A DNA stretch of 64,000 bases from Cichorium intybus (lineage: Eukaryota; Streptophyta; Magnoliopsida; Asterales; Asteraceae): positions 40,831,528-40,895,527 of the forward strand of contig CM042012.1 of the NCBI GenBank assembly GCA_023525715.1, read 5' to 3'. Made by a program: the position numbers and the translations under genes. Below, one piece after another: positions 37,742 to 48,875 of this stretch. Below the pieces are notes generated by a model. It was not told where the DNA came from, did not search any database, and saw only the letters and a program-made list of their open reading frames with translations. The first letter of the stretch is position 1, and every line of letters starts with the position of its first letter.

Positions 37742-40700
37742 GTTAAGCATTAGCTCGACTCGCTGATCTGTTCATCCAGATGAACAGAAAGGGTAACCGG
37801 ATAAGACAATCGTGGAAATGCATTCAATGTTGACTATGTATGAGTCGTTCATGGAGAAGCATAGTTCCATTGATTCAGCTGTTTCAGGATTGAGTCCAGT
37901 ATTAAGGTGCATCAAGAAATGATCCAGATCGCCTGGATCGATTGTTCGATGTTTCAAACTGAGAATCCATAAGGTGGGACACAGTCACAGAAAGATTGGA
38001 AAAATGCTCCAAAGCCAAACCGTTTGGAAAACTTAGGAATATCTTAAAACTCAGAATACTTGATCCTCATTTCCTTGATACAGGATGTGTTTCTCACATT
38101 TGCTCTGTATGCACGGACTCTGTAGGATGCAGGATGTTGTCGCACATGAGCATATTCGGATTGGATCTGGAGCTCGTGCATTTTTTGGAGTTAGGCTAGA
38201 TATTTGTTCTTGTTATTAGTTTATAGATACATATGACATGGATTCACATAGTACATTGTTCTGAGGATAATTTTGGTTTAATAAAATATATTTCTTTTAA
38301 AACATGATTGTTTTAATTGTCCTCGAAATGTTGTGTGAATGTGTTGATGACGTAAATGGTAATAACTTGAATGTTGATACATCCAATGGGACTGGATTTA
38401 TGAATTGTGTTCCTTATGATTGTTAAAGTGAATTTTATGAGAATCACTTCAACCAAATGTCTATTTGGACAGGACTTTGGAATCATTTGACTTAGAGTCA
38501 CATGATGAATTGAGTTCTTAATAAAATCAGTTGTTGCAACAAATGCATCACCAAAAGATCCAATGGATAGGATTTTGGAATCAATTGACTTGGAGTCAGG
38601 TGATGATTGCATGTCTTGAACAATATTAACAAAGTCATAAATTTACATAGAGATGTAAAAGACCTTAAGATTTTGAGCAACAGACACATAAGTTACTGTG
38701 TATTGCTCGAATCTTCGAACACAACATGATTAGTTATACTTTATGATAATTGCCAAATAGTTTGACAAATATGGCTTCGCTTATCGGAATAAGTGATTGA
38801 TTGGAACCTTGAAGTGTTCAAGGATTTCAAAAGAAGTGTAAGATCAACAGAACCTGAGTGACAACATAGACTGAGAAAATGTTTCACAGTTTATCTTCTT
38901 CCAAGAACATTAATGGTTATAATGTGTCTTAGGGAAGACGATGAAGCATTAATCGAAATAGTTTTGATCCTCGATGTATAAGATACATTTCTGATTAGTA
39001 TTTCAATGAATTAAATATTCAACCAGTCAGACCGTAGAAACCATATTCCGACCATATCTTAGACTAAGTAGGTTATGCCGACACTGTCTGAAATGTAAAG
39101 CTGGTATCGTCCCACTAGTACATAGAAAGTCCAGCGTCATGTAGCATTCGTCTGAATCTTATGACAAGCCTGAAACTGATCAGCGATGTCGTTTCATTAG
39201 CCATCCCGGTTATCCTTTGAAAGAAGAGTCCTTTTAGAAAGAGCTCATGTTCCAAAGAAACAGTGGGAGTAAGAATAATCCTGAAGGAGTTCAAGGATTA
39301 ACCAAGTGAAAGAACCTTTAGTCACCACTGGGCCTTGACCAGGAATCGGATTCCTATTAAACCTGCCATACCCTCTCTTCGCTTGACCTGTAGTTTTGGT
39401 CACCGTCATAAGGAGTTATGTTCTGGGTGACATACCGATTAATGGTAAAACACTAAAGATGGTACGGATTAGTAATCCAACTACTAGGAAGCATTGGTGA
39501 GCCCGGTTGCTGCCAAATAAGAGAACCTTAGTGCGAGACACAGTCTATGTGACAGTTTGATTGATTTTACAACTGGTCTAGGAACCAGTGGGAGTAATTG
39601 AATCATCAAAAGAAGGGAACATAGAAATGTACTTACAGAACATCTGGTTGAATGAGTCATCACTTGGGGTCAAGCAATTGATTCCGAGAGAGGCACTCTC
39701 AATAGAAGATGAAATCCAAGAGGATTCCGCGTAGCATAGTGTGAGACGTTAGTGGAGCGTGTGTGGCTTACCGGCACACTAATAGGGACTCATATAGAGC
39801 ATGCCATTAAAAATGTACATGGCCCTGGGATTCGTCCCATGGGCATCTCGCAAGAAAGGATATTCGGATTCTCAAAATAGGCCAAAAGGTTTGGATTTTG
39901 TGAATAGCCTAGAAGATTTCCTTTAATATGTCGGAAAGGTTTGGATTTCGGTTTCGCAAAATGTGCCAAAAGTTCTGGATTTTGTGAATAGTCCAAAAAA
40001 GTCATATAACCGTATCCAAGCCAGCGGGAGTATCGTTGTTTTCTGCTATCACATGTATGTGGGTTACATACTGGTTCTAGGAAACGTCTCATATCATTAC
40101 AAAGTGTAATGACTTGGTGTTAAGAAACGGTTCGCTATGAAAGACTTTAAGAGATACAACATACTTAGGTGGTCGTGAACATCTATTAGATTGAAATTCT
40201 GCCAATATGATCTTGATAAGATTCAAGATGCATAAACCCAGGAAAAGAGTTTCCTATCATTACAAAGAGTGATGAATTGGCATGAAAGAAATAAAGAAGG
40301 TGCAACATACTCACATAGTTCACAGACATCTATCGGATATATGAAATTGACAGAATGGTCTTGATGAGGTTCAAGATGCATAAGAAAGAGTCTCCGAAAG
40401 GAAATGGATTACGGAAGTTATGACATAAGGATTATTAGTAATCTTTAGATTCTGAAAAGGTTTGGGATGAGATTACATCAGGTTCCATGAGATTCCTGGA
40501 CCGATCAGAAGTGTTATGAACATATCCTGATGACTTGATGCTTAGAGCATAGTAAGTTGGATTCAGGATATGACCTGGCTAAGAATACTAAATGGATTTT
40601 GAACACGCGTGAGAAATCATTGGGTAATGATTAGGGTGAATGTTTTGAAAGGAGTTTGAAATCAGTAATTGTTTACACCAGGATGTGGTGCTGTAGGACT

Positions 40701-42611
40701 TCATGGTTAAAGAGTTTTGTTGGTTTCTGATGGAGCGCGTGTGGTTCACCGGCACATCATGATGGCTCGAAATAGTCTTAGGGTGTAGTCATGTAGACTA
40801 AAGACCCCGAGTACCATGGGCAGTCATGGTACACATCACCGGAATGGAGTTGTGAGAGAGAAAGACAATATGACAAATTGAGATATTATCGGAAGAGTAT
40901 CCGATTGGATTATCTGCAATATAGTGTATAAGTGTTAGACACTTGGATACATAGAAAGAGTGAAAAGGTCATTGAGTTAAAATAGACATAGATATAAAAG
41001 GCTTGAATTGAAAGTTTAATAGAGAATAAGAAACCGATAATAGTTATGATAAATCCGACTTGGTGATTACCTCGTGAGGACTTGGTAATAAGCAGGAGTA
41101 GCCGCCAGTCAGATTTTATGTTTCTCTTTCGCATGTTTTACTTCCTGAATAATTGGATTATTCAAATATCCACAGTCGCTCATACTTTTAAGGAGTAAGT
41201 ATGAAGGAAGACTGTCATGAATTGGTTTGTAGATTGTCTAAGGAGTTAGACATAGCAATAAGATTGCTGCAACGTTCATGAGTACTTGGAAATGGAGATT
41301 TGAGTATTGGATAAACCCACGCTCAATAGATTGCTTCATGAATTACATCACGAGCAATGTTGAGACGATAATATCTTATGGTCTTGAAGTGGAGATATAT
41401 AAGTTATAATTTACGAGGCGGTTGTTCATTGATAGTACGAAAACGCATCGGTAACTCGGTGTTATAAAACGTGCTGTTGTGAATGATTTGTCTGGTAAAA
41501 GATATAAGCATATGAGTCGAAGCTTATTCGTCCCTTGACCCTGACGGGAAACATATATCTGTAGGCCTCTCGATGATTTTGAAGTTGACTAAAGTGCTGG
41601 CCAGCCAGGACTGAATTGATATATTCAATTAGAAGTCTTGTGTCATATGCAAAATCGGAAATCGGGAAACAGTGTGTCAGACAGAGATTGATCTCAATCC
41701 ATGTCTCATGTCTGAAGATATCTTGTTGGACGGAGGATCATCTGATCACTTATCTATGGACAGAACTGACTAGGTCAGAGTTCGGCAGCAGTTTCTAGGA
41801 AGCTACAGTTTGCTGATTAATTAGAGGTTAAATTGGTAATTATAGTCATAGACTTATCCAAGTGGGAGACTGTTGGATTAGGTGTCTAAGTCATGACTAA
41901 TAATTTGTATTTACCTAATTAATAGTAGCAAAGTCCATTTGGGTTGCCCTCATAGCTAGAGGTTTGGTAGAAATTCCAGGAGAGAGAAATGTTGATTTAT
42001 TATGTGATTAATAAATCAATAGGAATAAAAGAAATAGTTTGTTAATATATTAAAGTGATAATATATTAATTAGAAACTATATTAATTGATTAATAATTAA
42101 TCAGGAATTAATTGGATTAATTTCTGTGGCATTAAGTAGATTAATCAGGAGGACAGGGGCTAAAGTTGTTCCAATTCAATAGTTGAATTAACACGCGCGG
42201 CGCGCCAATGTATAGGCCGCGGCGCGCGTATGAATAATCCGGAAAATCGCTTAGAGATAGGGTTTATCTCTGTTTGAAAGTCAAACGAGGTTTATATCTA
42301 ATGGTCATTTGGTAGCCTATAAATAAGGACCCCTGGACCTCATAATCAAGTGCTATTCTCTTCCGTTCTCTCTGGAATTTTCGTGACCAGTCCCTCTGGC
42401 TCCCTGGGTGTGATCTCATTTGAGGCAGGACACTTGTGCTGCTTAGCTTCAAGATTAAACTAAAGGTTAGTTTTTTCTGATTTATTTCTTTAGTAATTTT
42501 TATTTGGCCTTTAGGAAATTAGTTACATGTTCAAAGTAAGAAAACATAGATCCTTTCTAGGTTGCATGTGAACTTAGGGTTTTAATTCATAGATTTGCAG
42601 AAAACCTTTCA
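37742..42611 (+). mobile_element. Decayed copia B, plus strand, with 3' LTR only
   Basis: Related to copia A in opposite orientation. A protease relic LDTGC-like (FLDTGCVSHICSVC) lies at about 38073-38115. The 3' untranslated region (41150-41860) is the complement of copia A 22143-22860. A polypurine tract (41859-41870) precedes the LTR (41871-42611). Between 38220 and 41100 there are no ORFs and no RT or integrase motifs. The 5' LTR is missing; the left edge meets the Athila LTR. Confidence 0.75.
41871..42611 (+). repeat. Copia B 3' LTR (741 bp)
   Basis: Begins TGTTGGATTAGG and ends AAAACCTTTCA, the inverse of copia A LTR ends. Includes the GC-rich CGCGGCGCGCC segment also seen in copia A LTRs and a CTATAAATAAGG promoter-like box (about 42319). 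Confidence 0.88.
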
Positions 42612-42670
42612 TAATCCACGATTTATACAATTTGAATAGTTATTGCCAAAAGTTTGTATATACTGATAAG

Positions 42671-43232
42671 CAAGGTTGTAGAAGTCGCTGGGCGGTAGGC
42701 GGGCGGTTGACTGGGGCCTAGGACTAGTCGGCGCCTAGGCAGGGAGTATTAATTGTAACAAAATTTATTTTTTAAATTTTAGATATTACCTATATCCCTA
42801 CAAAATGAATAAATAAGTATAAAATTTTGACAAATTAAAGTGTTTAAATATGTAAGTCATCAAACATCAGAATGTTTAGACTCATTAATGACATTTTTGA
42901 TCATTTTAATCATCGATAATTGTAACTTAGCCACCGATTATCATAATTAATAACATTTTCTAAATTTAAATTTTAAAATTTTAAAATTTTGATTTTTTTG
43001 AGAATTTGATAATTTTTGAAAATTTTTAAAATTTGAAAATTTTTCAAAATTTTGAAATTTTGAAATTTGAAAAATTGAAAATTTTGCCGCCTAGACCCGC
43101 CCAGACCCGCATAAATCCGATTTTGACCGCCGTTGACCAAATCCGCCTAACTTGACCGCCTACTACTAATCGTAGGCAGAACCCGCCCGCCTAGCGCCTA
43201 GGCGGCCGCCTAGGCCGACTTTTACAACACGG
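42671..43232. mobile_element. hAT-like MITE, copy 3 (562 bp)
   Basis: Ends CAAGGTTGTAGAAGTCG and CGACTTTTACAACACGG. Exact 8-bp target duplication CTGATAAG at 42663-42670 and 43233-43240. Nearly the same sequence as copy 2. Inserted in the LINE endonuclease region. Confidence 0.95.
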
Positions 43233-43616
43233 CTGATAAGTAGATGAGGGGGAATAATCCGATAAATCCTAGGGGAGTCCGATGACCGACGCATAAGGCC
43301 ATCTACCCATGAACGACCCACATGCTAAGAATCTATCCAATTTGCTTAATTTATTTCCATCATCACTTATACAGGTGAACTTAATCCCGCCTATATTATA
43401 CTCGTGTAATTTCGCTTGTCTAATAAAGGCATTTGATTCCATAGTGCTAGATTCGCATAAGTATTCTGAAAATATGTCATCATTTTCTCTAACCTCATTA
43501 AAATCACCTATAAATAACCATGGGCAATTAGTGGAATTATTAAGTTCCACCCATAAAGTTCTTTAGTCTAACGGGTTCCTATGAGCATATACATTTACCA
43601 TAATAACACGGCAATA

Positions 43617-44877
43617 TATTCATATGGGGAGCTGATTTGTACACAACACCTTTTGGTCATACACAACAAATTAAAGTGAACTGACAATTATACCCTTGTT
43701 TTATTTTACACTTTATACCCTCCGTTTCTAAAACCCTTCCCCGCCTAATCGGTCTCTTCGTCTTCTACGTATCTTCTAATCACGCATCTGCTGCCAACCC
43801 TCGCCTACTCCACTGTCGCTACATCGCCTCCGCCGCTTGCCGCTCGCGCCATCTGTTGAGTAGGTGAAGCCACTAGTCAATATTAGTGGCAGAAAAGCAA
43901 GTCAAAAAAGGGGGAAAAGGATAGGCGATCCAGTTTTCCCGAATGCATTTTTCATGGACTGTTTTTTTGCTTGTTCACATTATCATTTCAGACTCTATAT
44001 ATGAGTCTCATCTGCGATTTGTAAAACAACACCACATGTAACAGAGAGAGTGCAGAGTAGCACCAAGAAATATACATTCCTAGTTAGTTACCTGGTGGAC
44101 GTAGGTCAGATTAGACCGAACCACGTTAAATCCCTCGTGTTCATCTTTGTGTTCTTGAGAGAGAGAGAGAGAGAGAGAGCTGAGTGCGTGTGATTAGTGT
44201 TGTGTGTGTGTCTCGATCCTAACACCATCGCCACTGCCGCCTGCACCATCGCCACCGCTGCTTGCCATCTCTGGTTTGTGAAAGTTCTTTCCGCCTTTTT
44301 TTTTTCTTTTCTTTTGCCACTGTCGCTATTACGTTTTTAGATTCTGATTGAAATTGGATTTTTTTTCTTCTGTTTTTCTATTTCGATTTCTTCCGTCATG
44401 AATTGATTGAATCCCCAAACTCAGGATTTTTTCTTCCGTTTTATAATTTCGATAATGGAAATTTTCTTCCGTTTTTGTATTTCGATTACGTGTTGTTTTC
44501 TTGTTGTTATCGGAAATTGAATATAACAATAAGCACTAGGCTTGCAATCTAATTGATGAACTCACTAAACCACTAAAATCGTATAAGAGCCATTCCCTTT
44601 ACTCAACCACTAAAATCGTATAAGAGCCATTCCCTTTACTGATAAAAATATATTTTTTAATAAGCGGGGTAAAATATAAAGTTTGGTAAAATAGAGAAAT
44701 TGATAAAATTGATATTTTGTAAAAAAATATATATATAAAGTGTATGGCTGGTATAAATATAGTACAAAGTGGGAGGGGTAAAGTATAAAATAGAGAAAAG
44801 GGTAAAATTGTCTATCTATAATTAATTGTTGTGTATAGCTAAAAAGTGTTGTGTACGGATCAGCTCCCTATTCATAT
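43617..44877. mobile_element. Mutator-like non-autonomous element with 9-bp TSD
   Basis: Element 43626-44868 is flanked by exact TATTCATAT duplications (43617-43625, 44869-44877). Terminal inverted repeats start GGGGAGCTGATTTGTACACA and, at the right, complement of the same with few changes, extending about 100 bp. 9-bp duplication plus long TIRs fit MULEs. The interior has GC-rich stretches (CGCCACTGCCGCC type, 43780-43850 and 44225-44280) that may be captured host DNA. It contains a solo LTR. Confidence 0.92.
43854..44224 (+). mobile_element. Solo LTR (371 bp) inside the Mutator-like element
   Basis: Begins TGTTGAGTAGG and ends CGATCCTAACA. The 5-bp duplication CCATC lies at 43849-43853 and 44225-44229. 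Contains a TATATATGAG promoter-like box (about 43998), a (GA)n run (44160-44178) and the phrase GGACGTAGGTCAGATTAGAC, familiar from copia LTRs. No internal region, so it is a product of LTR recombination. Confidence 0.88.
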
Positions 44878-45701
44878 CCATAATCCAAAAACCGCAATGA
44901 AGATTTAACCTTTAACCACTAAAGTACACTTGAAGATCACCGAGTCCCATATACAACAAAGCCCCCTAACCATCCACAATCTTCTACCACGATTCTCCCA
45001 AAATCATTCGAGTCTCAGAATTTTTGGAAATTAATTCTATTGACATTTGTGAATTGCGTCTCTTGAATACTTATAAAATTTATTTGAAATTATTTTCTCT
45101 TCAATCTTACTTTCTCACTTTCTTTAAGCTTCCAACCCCCTTGCTCTTGTAACACAGAATATTCATTTTGGTATTTTAGACACACCTTCACCATTTATCA
45201 TGGACCTCAACAAATTTTCTGCCCCTTCCAATTAAAATCCCACTTCCTATCAAATTTGTCTTACGAATCTCCTTTGTTGTGGAACTTTGAGAGAAAATCG
45301 GGTCGGAGTTATGACCATTGATGTTATATTTCCTGGAGTCCCATGACTTTGATTAGAATCTTGTAGAAATCGATTCACGTTCAACATCTCTAAATCTAAC
45401 CCATGTTTGCTTATGTCTGCTTACGAAACTTCGAGAATTTTCTTTCTATCTCATCAAATTTATCGTCCTAGGAATCGAATTCGAACATGAATTTTCCAAG
45501 AGTACTTGTTTAGCAATTTTGCTCAAAATAGACATCAAATAAACATTAATTAGGGAAGTGTTCAAATCCGGTATTTCGTCATTTAGATGATTAGTTTGTG
45601 GTGCAAGTTCATTATCTTTTATCCATTCATCATGGGCTTTCTTTGTGGAGTCCTCTTTTGGTCCAAAAGAACTGGGTTTGTGTGGGCCTACATTATTATT
45701 T

Positions 45702-45928
45702 GAGTAAATTACACTTTTGGTCCCTGTGGTTGGCAAAAACTACCACATAGGTCCTAACTTTTCATTTTCAACATTGATTGTCACTAAGGTTTGCTTAAAT
45801 TACCAAATAGAGCCCTGGGGCATATAAAAAGACTAAAATGCCCTTTTTATTTATTTTTTCTTTTTCTTTAAATTTGTTATTTATTTTATTAATAAAAAAA
45901 TACCCCACCCACCCCCACCCCCACCCCC

Positions 45929-45974
<46 letters not shown>
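45702..45974 (+). repeat. Left terminal inverted repeat of the Pack-MULE
   Basis: About 90% or more like the complement of 55347-55634. Ends in the (CT)n tract 45931-45974. ORFs here are poly-Ser/Leu artefacts. Confidence 0.85.
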
Positions 45975-45978
<4 letters not shown>

Positions 45979-46259
45979 AACACAAAGAAGCTTCCTCTCA
46001 ACAACTACTTCAAAATTCTAAAGCAACCCACCTTCAAATCGCCGGAGCCACCATGAACCACCGCCACTTCTTTGAATTCCGGCCACCTTCTATCTACACT
46101 TCTTACTCCAGCTAAAAATAATGCTAGGAGGTAAACAAAAGACACTTTTTCAAGCATACCCCTCCTTGACATATCATTTTCATACATACCCACAAATTTT
46201 TCCTCACTCTAGTAAATATTTTGTCGAAATCAAGAAATCTTGAATCTTTTCCGGTAATA

Positions 46260-46520
46260 ATGGCGGCTTCGACCAGTACAGCCAGTGACCAACAATCGCC
46301 ACCACCCTCATGGCTTATTTTATAATTGTCTTTATATTATTTGTTAACATCAAATTATTGTTAAATATATACGAATTATTTACTTGACTATATTCGTTTA
46401 ATAATTATTCTGGCTCATAATCCCGACCCCGGTTTACCAAAAGCCGTGAAGCTCCCGTGTTGTTTATGCGGTGCCGTTTTCTCCGCTTCAAATCCGTCAA
46501 AGACCGCCTTCGAGCATCTA
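46260..46520 (+). pseudogene. Captured gene, 5' piece: leader and BED zinc finger
   Basis: ATG at 46260 opens MAASTSTASDQQSPPPS. An AT-rich stretch with a stop (about 46323) follows. Then 46411-46520 reads HNPDPGLPKAVKLPCCLCGA and VFSASNPSKTAFEHL. This is the BED-type finger (C-x2-C then H) at the N-terminus of plant DUF659 / hAT-derived proteins (established family; recognised by motif). It is cut at EHL by the gypsy LTR starting at 46521. The expected KGKGAWYWAHLEP-type segment before it is missing. Confidence 0.72.
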
Positions 46521-47309
46521 TGTAACACCGAGCTTTTAAAACAAAACACCCCTGAAAATTTTTTCATTTAAAACATAGGTTTCAGTAATTAAATCCATAA
46601 CAAAGGGGTATATTTTTAATAAAACGGGTACAAGTGTATCAAGTAGTATACAGATATAATAACCTCCTTATAAGCCGGGCTTCTACTGACAGCATCTACA
46701 AGTCCACTTCTTGAGTCACGGACTTTATCCTTACCCTTACCGGGGTTATGCTAACCTGCAGGGACATTTAACAAACGGTATGAGCTACAAAGCTCAGTGA
46801 GTAATCATATCTGCAAATAACACGTATAAGAAATACATTCATATATAATTTCCTATATATGATAAATCTCATAACCGTATATCTCTATCTGGATATCGGA
46901 TCCAGACTCCTAGCCATTATGGCTGACTGTATATCTTTTAGGATTGCACATCCTACCGCATAATCTCAATGTTTGTTATTTGCATACATTTATGTCCCAT
47001 AATTCTTGGTCACAATTGAACGCATCGTATTTCATGGCTATTTAAGCCACACCCTGCGTCATAGCTATATAAGCTGCACCAAAACATTTTCAATATATAT
47101 AAGTCATAGCCCGAAGGCCGCACCAGCTGGGTTCAATAACCCGATATCATAGCCATATAGGCCGCATCAGTTGTACTTAAAGTCAAATATCATAATTATA
47201 TATGGCTCACGAGTTTGTCCCTCTTTTGCCTAGACTCACGGCTCCGTTCTTGCCATCTCAATGACTCACGGATTATCCGGTATTGCCTTTTCAAAGGTTT
47301 GACTCACAG

Positions 47310-47570
47310 CTCCGTTCTTGTCTATCGTAGACTCACGGCTTATCTGGTATTGTCGCATTATTCCTGTTATTGACTCACAGCTCTGTTCTTGTCTATCGTA
47401 GACTCACGGCTTATCTGGTATTGTCGCATTGTTTATTCATTTATTGACTCACAGCTCCGTTCTTGTCTATCGTAGACTCACGGCTTATCTGGTATTGTCA
47501 TATCATTGACTCACAGCTCCGTTCTTGTCTATCATAGACTCACGGCTTATCTGATATTGTCTTTCCAATG
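47310..47570. repeat. LTR minisatellite, units of about 55-80 bp
   Basis: Core GACTCACAGCTCCGTTCTTG followed by a GACTCACGGCTTATCTGGTA half occurs about four times with variable spacers. The same array is at 53375-53630 in the other LTR. Confidence 0.88.
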
Positions 47571-48604
47571 CATCTGTAAACTGTCAAATTCTGTCCCCCA
47601 AATCTGTTTCAATCTGTAACAGTCCAATCAATACATATCATATATGATATAAGTGAGATTACTCACCTGGATACTAGCTGCGTTTAAATCCCGGTTGTTT
47701 CTTGCCTTTGCGTGCACCACAACCATTTTGTCCCATACCTATATATTCATTTATATACCAAATGATATTAGGTTAATAATCATTTCAGTTGACTCTAATA
47801 CATAAGAGTCCAATATTATGCAACTATAAACCATCCCTAGATGATAAACTTTCCATTTACCATCTTTTCATGAGTTTTACTATTCATCGAGGCATTCGTA
47901 TTGATCTACAGTGCCCCCGAGGAGTCGAAAACTCAATTTAATATTTTTCCCAGACTTTTCAGACCATAACGAGCCTACGGTTCAAGTTTGAGCTAAATCG
48001 GACAAGCCAAACAAAAGTTAGCGATTCTGACCCCCTGCCTTGGAGGCGCACTGCGCCTAGAATAGGGCGCACTGCGCCCTGCGCCAGTGCAGCCTCCTGG
48101 GCAGTCGCGATTTGTGCACTGTAGCAAGCAGTTTTGACCCATTAAGTCCTTAATGCTGTTCTTAACCGTTTGGGGTTTATTCCTAGGCTAAAACCTTACA
48201 TTTTAACAAGGTTTTCAACCCTCAAAACCCACTCAATCAATCATATGAAGATTTAGGGTTCTTAGTTCTAACAACCCCAAAACTTCAAATTCATCACAAA
48301 TAGCAATCTACTTCCAAAATCTTGGATTAAGTCCATTTAGCATGACTTAATGGAAGTATTAAACCATTTAAACCACATAATCATAACTGAAATTTGCAGA
48401 TTTCAGTTTCTATAAAACTCATTAAGAACTTCTTCAAGAACTTGACTAAAAAGGCAATCTACTTACCTTATTTGCTTGGAAATCACCATCTTCCAACAAT
48501 TGATCCAAGTTCTTGCTTCAAGCTTCAAAGATCTTCCAGAAATCGCACCCAAAATCCTTCCCGTAAGCTGAAAAATGGACAGCCACAATAGGAGAGTCAA
48601 CTCT

Positions 48605-48614
48605 CCTATTTATA
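48605..48614 (-). promoter_or_regulatory. Gypsy LTR TATA box
   Basis: Complement TATAAATAGG, identical at 54676-54685 in the promoter-bearing right LTR. Confidence 0.55.
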
Positions 48615-48856
48615 CTTCCAAGTTTTGCAAATTTAGTCCTTAAGTTCATTTTCTTGAACTTTTGGCACTATAATCAAATTTCATGACAAAAACTAGTTTT
48701 TATAACATTTTAAGTCCAAAACTCAAAATATTATTTCAAACCAAATTCTTTTCTGTCCAAAAGACCAAATTACCCTTTTGTGGTAAAATGACCAATTTAC
48801 CCCTTTTTGCTAGAATTAACCTTCAAATACTTATCACAAGTATTTGGTGTTACAAA

Positions 48857-48875
48857 TTCTCTCCTCCTTCAAAAG
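48857..48875 (-). other. Polypurine tract of the gypsy element
   Basis: Complement CTTTTGAAGGAGGAGAGAA lies next to TGTAACACC, the LTR start on the minus strand. Confidence 0.8.

Larger units (their letters stand above)
42612..45701 (-). pseudogene. LINE (L1-type) 5' half: pre-endonuclease and endonuclease, interrupted
   Basis: Minus-strand pieces in order: 45446-45701 (acidic/Asn-rich, with EIPDLNTS), about 44878-45000 upstream endonuclease text (GLCCIWD, FKCTLVVKG), 43257-43625 endonuclease core (WLFIGDFNEV, LSKLDRFL, GRWPYASVIGLP), 43233-43256 (DLSDYSP, the conserved SDH-like site changed to SDY) and 42612-42670. It is broken by stops and by a hAT MITE, a Mutator-like element and, at the left, copia B. 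The GDFNEV endonuclease motif is diagnostic of plant L1. The first piece is assigned to the LINE by order and style only. Confidence 0.75.
46521..48854 (-). repeat. Gypsy 3' LTR (2334 bp)
   Basis: Plus-strand ends TGTAACACC and GGTGTTACA are inverted copies. A TATA box complement TATAAATAGG lies at 48605-48614. Contains a minisatellite (47310-47570) and a GC-rich GCGCACTGCGCC block (48045-48090). The ORFs inside (48394-48591 and others) recur in the second LTR and are not genes. Confidence 0.95.

Noticed and set aside
45446..45736. Independent 96-codon gene
   Set aside because: Its first 12 codons belong to the Pack-MULE TIR. The rest fits a LINE fragment by position and style, with no sign of a separate gene.
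48394..48591. ORF repeated exactly at 54465-54662
   Set aside because: Both copies lie in the two gypsy LTRs. The identity reflects the young LTR pair.
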